64,000 nucleotides of DNA from Bacteroidales bacterium (GTDB taxonomy: Bacteria; Bacteroidota; Bacteroidia; Bacteroidales; UBA932), in contig JAFTBU010000062.1 of the NCBI GenBank assembly GCA_017455065.1, positions 1 through 64,000 of the forward strand, given 5' to 3'. Numbering within the stretch: the first letter of the stretch is position 1; each line of letters starts with the position of its first letter. Of this stretch, positions 16,365 to 25,123 are shown one piece after another. The position numbers and the translations under genes are program-made. Below the pieces are notes generated by a model that ran no database searches, had not been told where the DNA came from, and saw only the letters and a list, made by a program, of their open reading frames with translations.

Positions 16365-17462
16365 ATGCAGACAAGACGCAAGCTCATAGTAGGCATAACC
16401 CAGGGTGATTCCAACGGAATCGGTTACGAAGTCATCATCAAAGCGCTTTCGGATCCCCGCATCCTGGATTTCTTCACCCCCGTGGTCTACGGCTCATCCA
16501 AGATTTTCGGTTTCTACCGCAAGACCATCCCCGAGATAGAGCAGATGGACACCAACGCCATCTCCAGCGCCCGCGAAGCCCACGCCAAGCGGGTCAATAT
16601 AGTCAACTGCCTCCCGGACGACGCATTCGCCGAGCCCGGAAGGGCCACCCCCGAATCGGCCAAGGCGGCCATCACAGCCCTTGAAGCCGCCGTGCGCGAC
16701 ATCAAGAACGGAGAGCTGGACGTGCTGGTCACCGGCCCCATCAACAAGAAAGCCATGAACGGCGAAGGCTTCGGCTTCCCCGGCCACACCGAGTTCCTGC
16801 AGAACGCCTTCGGAGTGGACGATGTCACCATGCTCATGGTCAGCAGCCGTATGAAGATAGGCGTAGTCACAGGCCACATACCCCTCAAGGACGTCTGCTC
16901 CTCCATCTCGGAAGAGAAGATACTCAGCAAGCTGCGTCTCACCTCAGCCTCGCTCAAAGAGGATTTCGGAGTGGACCAGCCCCGCATCGCAGTGCTCAGC
17001 CTCAACCCCCACAGCGGGGACGGCGGCCTGCTGGGAGACGAGGAGGAGAAGATCATCACTCCCGCCATCAGGAAGGCCAATGACGAAGGCATCATGGCCT
17101 TCGGGCCCTTCTCTCCCGACGGATTCTTCGGACTGGGGCACTACGAGCAGTTCGACGCCACCATTGCCATGTACCACGACCAGGGCCTCGCTCCTTTCAA
17201 GGCCATAGCCTTCGAGGACGGAGTGAACTACACGGCCGCCCTCCCCATCGTACGCACCTCCCCCGACCATGGCACCGCCTTCGAGATGGCGGGCAGGGAC
17301 GAAGCCGATCCCAGGTCGATGAGGGCTGCCATTTTCACCGCCATCGACATCTTCAACAGGCGCGAGGACTACAAGGCTCTGCTGGAAGGCAAGATGGAGG
17401 AAAGGCGCCTGGACGGCGAAGACCGCAGGGGCCGGGCCAACGGCAAGCCTCAGATAGCCTAG
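16365..17462 (+). CDS. pdxA: 4-hydroxythreonine-4-phosphate dehydrogenase
   Basis: A 365-residue enzyme of pyridoxal-phosphate synthesis (DXP-dependent route) that oxidises 4-hydroxythreonine phosphate. It shows GITQGDSNGIGYEV at the N-terminus, TGPINKKAMN, the metal-binding FPGHTEFLQ, and YHDQGLAPFKAIAF followed by RTSPDHGTAFE. The start lies 4 bases after rnhA. The last 25 residues (MEERRLDGEDRRGRANG...) are a charged extension of uncertain role. Confidence 0.96.
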   Translation: MQTRRKLIVGITQGDSNGIGYEVIIKALSDPRILDFFTPVVYGSSKIFGFYRKTIPEIEQMDTNAISSAREAHAKRVNIVNCLPDDAFAEPGRATPESAKAAITALEAAVRDIKNGELDVLVTGPINKKAMNGEGFGFPGHTEFLQNAFGVDDVTMLMVSSRMKIGVVTGHIPLKDVCSSISEEKILSKLRLTSASLKEDFGVDQPRIAVLSLNPHSGDGGLLGDEEEKIITPAIRKANDEGIMAFGPFSPDGFFGLGHYEQFDATIAMYHDQGLAPFKAIAFEDGVNYTAALPIVRTSPDHGTAFEMAGRDEADPRSMRAAIFTAIDIFNRREDYKALLEGKMEERRLDGEDRRGRANGKPQIA

Positions 17463-17466
17463 CGCC

Positions 17467-17937
17467 GTGGACAGCCTCGGACAGCTGGAAAGCGTTTTCG
17501 CGCGCAATTGTACGGTCCGCCGCATCCCTTCCGATGTGGCGGCCGCCTTTTTGGAGCGCTGCCACCGGCTGGGGACGGCCTCATGCCGCTACCGCTACGG
17601 GCTGTTTGTCAACAGAAGCACCGGCGGCAGGGAATCCGCCCTCCCGGAAGGCACCCTCGTGGCAGTCGCCACATTCTCCAGTCCCCGGACCATGAAGGAC
17701 GGGAGCCGTTCCTACGAATGGGTAAGGTATGCTTCCCTCCCGGATGTACGGGTGGTGGGAGGCATGGGCAAGCTCATGGAGGGATTCGTCTCCGAGGTGC
17801 ACCCCGACGACATCATGAGTTACGCCGACGCGAGCGTCTCGGACGGCGGGGTCTACAGGGAACTGGGTTTCGAAGAAGAGGGTCTGGTCTGTGGAGAAGG
17901 CTTTACGAACCGGAAGTTCCGGCTGAAATTCCGTTGA
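17467..17937 (+). CDS. GNAT/Mom-like protein of unknown function
   Basis: A 156-residue protein starting at GTG 4 bases after pdxA. Its core (LVAVATFSSPR, then YEWVRYASLPD, VVGGMGKLM and DDIMSYADASVSDGGVYRELGF) resembles the acyltransferase-like fold seen in phage Mom DNA-modification proteins and in domains attached to phage homing endonucleases (SYAD-G-YxxLGF). I recognise the pattern, not a defined family, and catalysis is unproven. The 3' end overlaps the convergent recX gene by 35 bp. Confidence 0.6.
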   Translation: MDSLGQLESVFARNCTVRRIPSDVAAAFLERCHRLGTASCRYRYGLFVNRSTGGRESALPEGTLVAVATFSSPRTMKDGSRSYEWVRYASLPDVRVVGGMGKLMEGFVSEVHPDDIMSYADASVSDGGVYRELGFEEEGLVCGEGFTNRKFRLKFR

Positions 17938-18370
17938 TCACAGGGGCCACGGTGTCATAGTCGTACCCGCGGGAAAGGGCGAAGCGTATGAGCTTGAGTT
18001 TCGCCTGGGGATCCCCCGCAAGGGTTTTCCATTTGTTCTCAAGGAGCGAGCGCATGCGGGCGTCCGCACGGGGAGCCTCGATCTCCCCCAGGGCCTGGTC
18101 GATCACTTCCTTCTCTATCCTTTTGGCTGAAAGGGCGAAGCGTATCTTCACGGGGCCCCAGCCGCTGATGGCCGCCTTTTCCCTGGCGAAAGCCGAGGCA
18201 TAGCGCAGGTCGCTCACGAAACCGTCCTCCCGGAGCGACTCCAGAGCCTTGCGGGCGCTTTCAACATCCCCTTCGAAAAGTTTCAGAGCCTTTTCGTAGA
18301 TATCCTGGGAGCAATATTCCCGTTTGGCGCACCTGGCCTGAAGGGAGGAAAGTATCTTGGCGTAATCCAT
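17903..18370 (-). CDS. recX: RecX-type regulatory protein
   Basis: A 155-residue RecX-family protein made of helical repeats, with the typical CAKREYCSQDIYEKA opening, LREDGFVSDLRYASAFAREK in the middle and repeated GYDYDTVAPVI-like helices at the end. RecX binds RecA filaments and inhibits them. Here it lies in the patatin cluster, about 3.5 kb from recA and on the opposite strand. The start MDYAKILSS is chosen as it directly follows the patatin stop (the stop codon at 18372). Confidence 0.85.
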   Translation of the reverse strand: MDYAKILSSLQARCAKREYCSQDIYEKALKLFEGDVESARKALESLREDGFVSDLRYASAFAREKAAISGWGPVKIRFALSAKRIEKEVIDQALGEIEAPRADARMRSLLENKWKTLAGDPQAKLKLIRFALSRGYDYDTVAPVINGISAGTSGS

Positions 18371-18371
18371 A

Positions 18372-20798
18372 TCAGAAATCGTAGCCGAATGAGACATACA
18401 CGCCCCAGCGTTCCCTGTTGTTCCACTGCAGGGCGAATTTGAGGGGTCCCGCGATGGTATCATACCCGAGGGACAGGGCGCCGCCGTAGATGGAAGGGGC
18501 CAGGTTCTCCAGCAGGCCGCCTATGGTCTCCGCATCCCGGACATACGAACCGGTGGCGGACAGATAGACGCTCCTCACCGGCTTGACCCTGAACTCGAGG
18601 TTGGCCACACCCACGACATTGTCCAGAAGATGGGCCCTGTTGGTCACCGCCACGGGGATCTGCTGGTCCACATAGCGCCCGGCTATGCTTCCGCCCACGA
18701 AATTCATGTGCCTGAACGAAAGGTGGTTGTTGAAGACGCTCCTCCAGTGGAGGTCGGGGATCAGGGCGAAATTCTGCCCTATGGGGATGACGTACTTGAA
18801 GTCCGCCGACAGCGAAGTCACCGGCTGGAAATCAGGATTTGCGGAGTTGGCGAAGTCCCAGTCCCCCCTGATCTGCACGTTCGCGCCTTTGCTCGGGAAA
18901 TACCTGTCGTCCATGGTATAGAGCTGCAGGTTGGTGAAGAGTCCGGTCAGCAGTTCCTTCTGGCTGCGCGGGTAGAAGGAAGGGATGATCGAATGCAGCA
19001 TGTTGCCCTCCACGGTGGAAAGGCGCTGGTGGCTGATGCCGGCCTGGAAGTTGAACCTCGACCAATTGATGTTCGAGAAATACAGCCTGTATTTCTGGTC
19101 CAGCAGTTCGGAGCCTATCACCGACCCGGCGAAATTCAGGTCGAAATTGGGATGGCTCAGAGAGGCGTCCGCATTGAGGGTGGGCAGGCCGGGGAGGTCG
19201 AGCGAATAGCGCAGGACGGCTCTCTGGGTGCGGCCCAGCCGGAATGAGAGGTCCAGCTTGGAGCCCATGAGCTTGTTTACGTTGAGTCCCAGGTCGAGGG
19301 CGAGCATGGCCCATTCCTGGGTGTCCATCCGGAATCCCAGGCCCATCCTGTGAGTGGGCCCCTTGACACATTTGAACACCAGGTCGTAAGGCTCCGTCTC
19401 CCCGAGCAGGGAGTAGGAGACATTTTCGAAGGACCCTGTGGCCTCGATCTTGCTGGACGCGTCGTCCATGACAGCCTTGTCCACGGTCTGGCCGGCCACC
19501 ATCCCTATCTTCTGCATGAGCAGGCGGGACTCCCTGTCGTCCAGGCCTTCGAATCGTATGGAGCGCACCTGCACGGGAGTCTTAGCGATATTCACAGCCT
19601 TCCTGACGGGGCGCTGCCTGACGGGGCCCACCGCCGAGCGGATGGATGCCAGTTCCGCCTTCCTGGACAATGCCGCGGCGTACCCGCGGTTGATCATGGT
19701 GTCGATGGCCTGAATATTGAAACTCAGCATATTGTAGCCGTTCAGCAAGGGCTTCACCCGGACATCCGCAATGCCCACGTTACGCTCGTAGCTGTCCTTT
19801 CCGAGCATGGAGATGAAACGCATCAGGACATTGCCTATGTTGTTCACTTCCAGATATCCCGGCTCTTCGTCCGCCAGGTCCATGCCTATGATGTAGTCGG
19901 CGCCTATGGCCTTGGCGATGTCGGCGGGGAAATTGTTCCTGGTGCCGCCGTCCACCAGCAGGCACTCACCGGTACGCACGGGCTCGAAAAGCCCGGGTAT
20001 GGACATGGTGGAACGCATGGCCGTCTTTATGCTGCCGGAAGTCCAGTTCTTGGATTTGCATTGGATGATGTCGGAGGCGACGCACATGAAAGGGATGGGG
20101 AGCCTGGTGAAGGAGATGCTGTCCTGGTATCCCACGGTGACGCTGGAAATGAGGTTGCCCACATTGAAGCCATAGACATAGCCTGAAGGCAGGGAACGGG
20201 AGAAGTTGCTGACTCCGGCCTTGCTGTAGGGGTCGGTCTGCTCGTCGTCGAGGAATTTGCGGCCGAGGCTGTGGGCCTCGTTTTCATAGTGGAAAGGGAT
20301 GTGGATGATATACCGGTCCCGGTAATTCTTCTTCTCATAGGAGATGTACCTGGGGTCCACATTGTCGGTGAGCGTGGTCTTCCACTCCTGGGTGCAGAAC
20401 AGCTCCCGGACATCGTCCGAATTGTATCCCATGGCGAACATCGCGCCCACGAGACCGCCGATGCTGGTGCCGCAGACGAAATCCACGGGCATGCCTATCT
20501 CCTCGAGATACTTCATGGCGCCTACCTGTGCGGCTCCCTTGGCGCCGCCGCCGGAAAGGACCAGGGCCACCGTGGGACGGTGCTGGGTGCGGCGGATGTT
20601 ATCCATCCTGGAGCGCATCTGCCGGATGAAAGCCGCATCCGCAGCGGGGTCCACGCTGTCGGTCGAAAGACTGTTGGGATATGACTGGGAGAAGGATGCG
20701 GGAGCCGACACCAGGACAGCTAGCGCTGCGAGTGCCGCCCTGCAAGCATTCCGCAGGCCGCGAGTATATCCTCTCCCCTCGAAGCTCTTATGGTACAT
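18372..20798 (-). CDS. Patatin-like phospholipase fused to an outer-membrane barrel
   Basis: An 808-residue protein. After a signal peptide (cleavage about residue 38), residues 75-385 are a patatin domain with the oxyanion loop GGGAKG (83-88), nucleophile GTSIGG (S112) and the dyad Asp in VDGG (D283). Residues about 415-490 look like a POTRA domain (VRSIRFEGLDDRES...), and 500-808 a BamA/Omp85-like barrel ending in F. This resembles type Vd patatin autotransporters such as PlpD. The likely role is a surface or secreted lipolytic enzyme. The 5' end overlaps rlmN by 79 bp. Confidence 0.9.
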   Translation of the reverse strand: MYHKSFEGRGYTRGLRNACRAALAALAVLVSAPASFSQSYPNSLSTDSVDPAADAAFIRQMRSRMDNIRRTQHRPTVALVLSGGGAKGAAQVGAMKYLEEIGMPVDFVCGTSIGGLVGAMFAMGYNSDDVRELFCTQEWKTTLTDNVDPRYISYEKKNYRDRYIIHIPFHYENEAHSLGRKFLDDEQTDPYSKAGVSNFSRSLPSGYVYGFNVGNLISSVTVGYQDSISFTRLPIPFMCVASDIIQCKSKNWTSGSIKTAMRSTMSIPGLFEPVRTGECLLVDGGTRNNFPADIAKAIGADYIIGMDLADEEPGYLEVNNIGNVLMRFISMLGKDSYERNVGIADVRVKPLLNGYNMLSFNIQAIDTMINRGYAAALSRKAELASIRSAVGPVRQRPVRKAVNIAKTPVQVRSIRFEGLDDRESRLLMQKIGMVAGQTVDKAVMDDASSKIEATGSFENVSYSLLGETEPYDLVFKCVKGPTHRMGLGFRMDTQEWAMLALDLGLNVNKLMGSKLDLSFRLGRTQRAVLRYSLDLPGLPTLNADASLSHPNFDLNFAGSVIGSELLDQKYRLYFSNINWSRFNFQAGISHQRLSTVEGNMLHSIIPSFYPRSQKELLTGLFTNLQLYTMDDRYFPSKGANVQIRGDWDFANSANPDFQPVTSLSADFKYVIPIGQNFALIPDLHWRSVFNNHLSFRHMNFVGGSIAGRYVDQQIPVAVTNRAHLLDNVVGVANLEFRVKPVRSVYLSATGSYVRDAETIGGLLENLAPSIYGGALSLGYDTIAGPLKFALQWNNRERWGVYVSFGYDF

Positions 20799-21760
20799 AT
20801 TATGCCGTTGTTCTCCAATCTTGAACGGAAGGCCTCCATGGCCGCGTCCGAAGAGGTATCGTATTCGAAATCAGGTATCTTGTGGAAACGGATCAGGTTC
20901 ACGCGGCACTCCAGCCCGCGGAGCAGGCGTATGAGTGCATCGGCATGGCGCTTGTCGTCGTTGAATCCGGCGAACATGGTATATTCGAAGCTGACCCTGC
21001 GCTGGCCGGAGAAATCGTAGCGGCGCACCAGGTCCAGCACGTCCCCTATGGGGAAGGCCCCCTGGACCGGCATCATCGACAGCCTCTCCTCAGGGAAGGG
21101 ATTGTGGAGGCTGACCGCCAGGTGGCAGCGATGCTCGTCAAGGAAACGCTTGAGTTTGGGGATCACGCCAATGGTGGACAGGGTGATACGCTTGGGGCTC
21201 CAGCCGAAGCCCCACGGGGCGGTCAGCACAGTGATGGCCCGGGAGACTTCTTCGTAATTGTCCAGAGGCTCGCCCATACCCATGAAGACGGCGTTCGAGA
21301 GCTCCGCGGACTCCTCCACCGAGAGGAACTGGTTCAGGATCTCTGCGGCGGAGAGATTGCCGTGGAAACCCTGGCGTCCCGTCATGCAGAAGCGGCAGCC
21401 CATCTTGCAGCCGGCCTGGGAAGAGACGCAGAGGGTCCTGCGCTCCCCTTCCGGTATCATCACCGCCTCGATGGCTCCGAGGCCGCCGGCATCCTGGGCC
21501 GGGGCGGCGGTGGCGAAGAGATATTTGCGGGTGCCGTCGGAAGACGAAGCGCAGCCGACCGGCTCCGAGACCCCTATGTCCCAGGAGGCGGCCAGAGCCT
21601 CCCGTCCGGCCTTGGAAATATTGGTCATGTCCTCGAAGCTGCGGGCCCTGTGGACATACAGCCACTCCGCCAGCTGCTTGCCGACGAAAGGCTTGAGTCC
21701 GCATGAAACGGCCACTGCCTTGAGCTCCTCCGGAGTCTTTCCTAACAACGCTTCTTTCAC
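20720..21760 (-). CDS. rlmN: Dual-specificity 23S rRNA/tRNA C2-adenosine methyltransferase RlmN
   Basis: A 346-residue radical-SAM methyltransferase of usual length. The cluster motif CKMGCRFC is preceded by CVSSQAGC, and EPLDNY and the C-terminal catalytic Cys (NNGIICTIRASRG) are present. It methylates A2503 of 23S rRNA and A37 of some tRNAs. It starts with GTG four bases after the -7 box, so the mRNA should be leaderless with a non-AUG start. The 3' end overlaps the patatin gene. Confidence 0.95.
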   Translation of the reverse strand: MKEALLGKTPEELKAVAVSCGLKPFVGKQLAEWLYVHRARSFEDMTNISKAGREALAASWDIGVSEPVGCASSSDGTRKYLFATAAPAQDAGGLGAIEAVMIPEGERRTLCVSSQAGCKMGCRFCMTGRQGFHGNLSAAEILNQFLSVEESAELSNAVFMGMGEPLDNYEEVSRAITVLTAPWGFGWSPKRITLSTIGVIPKLKRFLDEHRCHLAVSLHNPFPEERLSMMPVQGAFPIGDVLDLVRRYDFSGQRRVSFEYTMFAGFNDDKRHADALIRLLRGLECRVNLIRFHKIPDFEYDTSSDAAMEAFRSRLENNGIICTIRASRGEDILAACGMLAGRHSQR

Positions 21761-21764
21761 ATCA

Positions 21765-21772
21765 CAAATTTA
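21765..21772 (-). promoter_or_regulatory. -7 box TAAATTTG for rlmN
   Basis: Perfect TAnnTTTG on the minus strand. Four bases (TGAT) precede the GTG start. Confidence 0.75.
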
Positions 21773-21784
21773 ATCTTTTTTGAC

Positions 21785-21792
21785 TATATTTG
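21785..21792 (+). promoter_or_regulatory. -7 box TATATTTG for recA
   Basis: Perfect TAnnTTTG, 12 bp from the divergent rlmN box. A 26-base gap leads to the recA ATG. I see no LexA-like palindrome in it. Confidence 0.8.
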
Positions 21793-21818
21793 GTCGTAAT
21801 TTATAAAACCAAATCATT

Positions 21819-22844
21819 ATGGCTAAAGTAGCAGAAGCACAGGCCACCGACAATGCAGCGAAGTTGAAAGCATTGCAGGCCACGATCGACAAGATTGAGA
21901 AAGATTACGGGAAAGGAACGATCATGAAGTTGGGAGATCAGCCAGAATGGGACGTTCAGGTGATCCCGAGCGGCAGCGTAGCCCTCGACCATGCCCTGGG
22001 TATCGGCGGATACCCCCGCGGCAGGATAATCGAGATCTACGGACCCGAGTCCAGCGGTAAGACCACGCTGGCCATCCACGCCATCGCGGAAGCCCAGAAG
22101 CAAGGCGGCATCGCGGCCATGATCGACGCCGAGCACGCCTTCGACAGGACCTACGCCAAGGCCCTCGGAGTAAACCTGGAAACACTGTTGATTTCACAGC
22201 CGGACAACGGAGAGCAGGCCCTCGAGATCGCCGACAACCTCATCCGTTCGGGTGCTGTGGACATCGTGGTCATCGATTCCGTCGCCGCCCTCACCCCGAA
22301 AGCCGAGATCGAAGGCGAGATGGGAGACAACAAAGTAGGCCTCCAGGCCAGGCTCATGAGCCAGGCCCTCAGGAAGCTTACCGCCAACATCTCGAAGACC
22401 AACACCTGCTGCATCTTCATCAACCAGCTCAGGGAGAAGATCGGCATCATGTTCGGTAATCCTGAGACCACCACGGGCGGCAACGCCCTGAAATTCTACG
22501 CCTCCGTGCGTATCGACGTGCGCCGCACCAACCAGATCAAGGAAGGTGAGGACGCCCTCGGGAACCGCACCCGCGTCAAGGTCGTCAAGAACAAGATGGC
22601 TCCTCCTTTCAAGAAAGCCGAGTTCGACATCGTCTTCGGCGAAGGCATTTCCCACAGCGGCGAGGTCCTGGACCTCGGCGTGGAGCTGGGGATCGTGGAC
22701 AAGTCCGGATCATGGTTCTCCTACAACGGCAGCAAGCTCGCCCAGGGCCGCGAGGCCACCAAGCAGCTCCTCAAGGACAATGTAGAGCTCTGCGACGAGA
22801 TCGAGGCCAAGATCCGCGAGAAGCTCAAGGAGATCAAAGACTAA
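21819..22844 (+). CDS. recA: Recombinase RecA
   Basis: A 341-residue RecA with Walker [10 protein letters not shown] at 75-83, the MAW-type segment [11 protein letters not shown] (Walker B), loop L1/L2 regions ([10 protein letters not shown] upstream and [26 protein letters not shown]), and a short acidic C-terminus. It polymerises on single-stranded DNA for homologous recombination and the SOS response. It is a single-gene transcript and ends convergently with a 4-bp CTAA overlap. Confidence 0.98.
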   Translation: MAKVAEAQATDNAAKLKALQATIDKIEKDYGKGTIMKLGDQPEWDVQVIPSGSVALDHALGIGGYPRGRIIEIYGPESSGKTTLAIHAIAEAQKQGGIAAMIDAEHAFDRTYAKALGVNLETLLISQPDNGEQALEIADNLIRSGAVDIVVIDSVAALTPKAEIEGEMGDNKVGLQARLMSQALRKLTANISKTNTCCIFINQLREKIGIMFGNPETTTGGNALKFYASVRIDVRRTNQIKEGEDALGNRTRVKVVKNKMAPPFKKAEFDIVFGEGISHSGEVLDLGVELGIVDKSGSWFSYNGSKLAQGREATKQLLKDNVELCDEIEAKIREKLKEIKD

Positions 22845-23773
22845 CCGCCGTCTGCGGGAGCGATCCTGCAGCGTAAGAGTTTGGCGGCCGTGGAGTCCGG
22901 AAGGATGCCCGCGGCCGCTATTGCTTCCACGCTCCACTGCTCCACGGGGGTGTTTTCCCGGAAGAGCACGATGGAGCGGGCCGCCCTGCGGTCGCGTATG
23001 TACGGATGCCGGCTCAGGGAATCGGCGGGAAGGGTCCAGAGGGCGAAGGGCTCGGAAGGTCCGCATTCGATCAGGTCGCTGAGCCCCCGGTAGCGCTCTT
23101 CCCCGAAATTGTAGATATCCATCAGCTGCTCCGGAAAGGAATAGCCTCCGAGGCTCTCGCGGTACGACACCATCCTGGCGGCGAAATACGGTCCTATCCC
23201 CGGCAGGCCGTCGAAGGCGGCGGAATCGGCGGCATTGATATCGATACGGGGGATGGTGATGTAGGGCTCGAGCCGGCGGTACACGGAGTCCGCCACCACG
23301 AAGGATTTGGCAAAATCCTCCTTGCGCCGGAACCGCCCTCCCTTGCTGCGGTAATTGTCGATGGCCTGCGCCTGCTTCTCGGTGAATCCCAGGCGGCACA
23401 GGTCCTCGACCGAAACAGTGTTGGGGTCGAAGGGGAAATTTTCATAGCGCCTCCCGGCGAACCTTTCATAAACCTTGGCTGCCGTCGCTTCCGCCCTGGT
23501 CTCCCGGACCGACCTGCCGGCCGGCTCACGCTGCACAGCGGCGCCGGACTGCGCATGGCCGGAAGGAAGGGTGCCGCCGGAGGGAGGCACCTCCTTGTAG
23601 ACATATACCGTATCGGGATGGTCGCGGCGGGAAATGATACCCACGACAGTGGTACGGTGGACGAACAGCGCCACCTGGAAGCCTATTATCATGAATGCCA
23701 GCGAGACCGCACCGGTCTTGAAGGTGGAAGACAGATTCCCCTTAGCTTTCGATTTCTTCTCCTGCGCTTCCAT
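22841..23773 (-). CDS. Membrane-anchored helix-hairpin-helix DNA-binding protein
   Basis: A 310-residue protein: a short cytoplasmic basic tail, one transmembrane segment (about 22-40), a low-complexity linker (about 55-110), then several ComEA-like helix-hairpin-helix repeats, e.g. [20 protein letters not shown], and [28 protein letters not shown]. Helix-hairpin-helix repeats bind DNA non-specifically; a role in DNA uptake or membrane-linked DNA handling is possible but not shown. It overlaps rsmI by 32 bp and recA by 4 bp. Confidence 0.8.
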   Translation of the reverse strand: MEAQEKKSKAKGNLSSTFKTGAVSLAFMIIGFQVALFVHRTTVVGIISRRDHPDTVYVYKEVPPSGGTLPSGHAQSGAAVQREPAGRSVRETRAEATAAKVYERFAGRRYENFPFDPNTVSVEDLCRLGFTEKQAQAIDNYRSKGGRFRRKEDFAKSFVVADSVYRRLEPYITIPRIDINAADSAAFDGLPGIGPYFAARMVSYRESLGGYSFPEQLMDIYNFGEERYRGLSDLIECGPSEPFALWTLPADSLSRHPYIRDRRAARSIVLFRENTPVEQWSVEAIAAAGILPDSTAAKLLRCRIAPADGG

Positions 23774-24503
23774 CTCTCTCCTCCTTGTATTTGTTGCGAT
23801 GGGCGGCGGCCTTCTGCACGGGGGCTCCGGCCACCACGATCACGATCTCTCCCAGGGGCTCATGCGCCCTGTACCATCCCGCCAGCTCCACGAGGGTGCC
23901 TCTGCGGTGCTCTTCATGGATCTTGGAAATCTCACGTGAGACACAGGCCTGACGGTCGGGACCGAAGAACTCCGCAAACTGCTCCAGGGTGCGGACCAGA
24001 CGGCGGGGCGATTCGTAGAAAACCATGGTCCTGGTCTCCGAAGAGAGGGTCATCAGCAGGGTCTGCCGGCCTTTTTTCTGGGGCAGGAAACCCTCGAAAC
24101 AGAACCTGTCGCAGGGAAGGCCGGAAGACACCAGGGCAGGGATGCAGGCCGTGGGTCCCGGAAGGGTGCTGACCTCTATCCCCTCCTCGGCGCAGGTGCG
24201 CACCAGCAGGAAACCGGGATCCGAGATACCCGGGGTGCCGGCGTCGCTGATGAGGGCGACGTCGAGTCCCGAAAGGATCTTCTCCTTGATCATGGACACG
24301 GTCTCATGCTCGTTGAACTTGTGGTGTGAGAGGAGCTTCCCGCGGATGTCGAAATGCTTGAGCAGGACCGAACTGGTGCGGGTGTCCTCCGCGAGGATCA
24401 GGTCCGCCTCCTTCAGGGTCCTCACGGCCCTGGGCGTCATGTCCTCGAGGTTCCCGACCGGTGTCGGGACGATGCATAAAATACCTTTGCTCTTATTTTC
24501 CAT
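23742..24503 (-). CDS. rsmI: 16S rRNA (cytidine-1402-2'-O)-methyltransferase
   Basis: A 253-residue tetrapyrrole-methylase fold enzyme with the RsmI hallmarks ILCIVPTPVGNLEDMTPRA, LAEDTRTS, and ALISDAGTPGISDPG. It methylates C1402 of 16S rRNA. I chose the ATG giving MENKSKGIL over one 13 codons upstream. A -7 box at 24540-24547 lies 36 bases before it. The 3' end overlaps the helix-hairpin-helix gene. Confidence 0.95.
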   Translation of the reverse strand: MENKSKGILCIVPTPVGNLEDMTPRAVRTLKEADLILAEDTRTSSVLLKHFDIRGKLLSHHKFNEHETVSMIKEKILSGLDVALISDAGTPGISDPGFLLVRTCAEEGIEVSTLPGPTACIPALVSSGLPCDRFCFEGFLPQKKGRQTLLMTLSSETRTMVFYESPRRLVRTLEQFAEFFGPDRQACVSREISKIHEEHRRGTLVELAGWYRAHEPLGEIVIVVAGAPVQKAAAHRNKYKEERDGSAGEEIES

Positions 24504-24518
24504 AATGGCAATAATTGT

Positions 24519-24526
24519 TATATTTG
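24519..24526 (+). promoter_or_regulatory. -7 box TATATTTG for tdk
   Basis: Perfect TAnnTTTG, 24 bases before the tdk ATG. The rsmI box lies downstream of it on the other strand, so the two promoters face each other. Confidence 0.75.
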
Positions 24527-24539
24527 CATACGTCAAGCG

Positions 24540-24547
24540 CAAATCTA
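24540..24547 (-). promoter_or_regulatory. -7 box TAGATTTG, probable rsmI promoter
   Basis: Perfect TAnnTTTG on the minus strand inside the tdk leader, 36 bases before the rsmI ATG. Confidence 0.6.
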
Positions 24548-24550
24548 AAC

Positions 24551-25120
24551 ATGTTTTCAGAGAATAACAAAAAATCCGGCTGCGTAGAAGTCATATGCGG
24601 TTCGATGTTCTCGGGCAAGACCGAGGAGCTCATCCGCAGGCTGCGCAGGGCCCAGTTCGCCAACCAGAAGATAGCCACTTTCAAGCCCACCATAGACAAC
24701 AGGTATTCCGACGTGGAAGTGGTCTCGCACGATTCGCACAGCATCATCTCCAAGCCCATCAGCTCCCCTTCGGAGATGTTGGAGATAGGCCCCGACGTGC
24801 AGGTGGTGGGCGTGGACGAAGCCCAGTTCTTCGATGAAAGCATAGTGGATGTGGCCCAGACCCTCGCCGGACGCGGAGTCAGGGTGATCATCGCAGGTCT
24901 GGACACGGACTTCCTGGGCAAACCTTTCGGTCCCATGCCCAATCTGATGGCCATAGCGGAGGATGTGCAGAAAGTGCATGCCATCTGCGTCAAATGCGGC
25001 AGCCTCGCCAACCATTCCCACCGTCTGAGCAAGAGCCACGACCTGGTCGTGCTCGGTGAGAAGGATATCTACGAGCCTCTGTGCCGCGACTGCTACAACA
25101 AAGCCATAGCCTCCGAATAA
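24551..25120 (+). CDS. tdk: Thymidine kinase
   Basis: A 189-residue type-II thymidine kinase: P-loop [11 protein letters not shown], Walker-B-like [12 protein letters not shown] (catalytic Glu), and the lasso zinc site with CVKCG and CRDC. It phosphorylates thymidine for nucleotide salvage. The start [10 protein letters not shown] is 12 codons inside a longer frame and lies after the promoter. It converges with xerD with a 3-base gap. Confidence 0.96.
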   Translation: MFSENNKKSGCVEVICGSMFSGKTEELIRRLRRAQFANQKIATFKPTIDNRYSDVEVVSHDSHSIISKPISSPSEMLEIGPDVQVVGVDEAQFFDESIVDVAQTLAGRGVRVIIAGLDTDFLGKPFGPMPNLMAIAEDVQKVHAICVKCGSLANHSHRLSKSHDLVVLGEKDIYEPLCRDCYNKAIASE

Positions 25121-25123
25121 ACC

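Noticed and set aside
15878..17462. Fusion of rnhA and pdxA through a longer pdxA frame starting at 16245
   Set aside because: The longer frame is translated out of phase with RNase H; the ATG at 16365 begins the conserved PdxA N-terminus.
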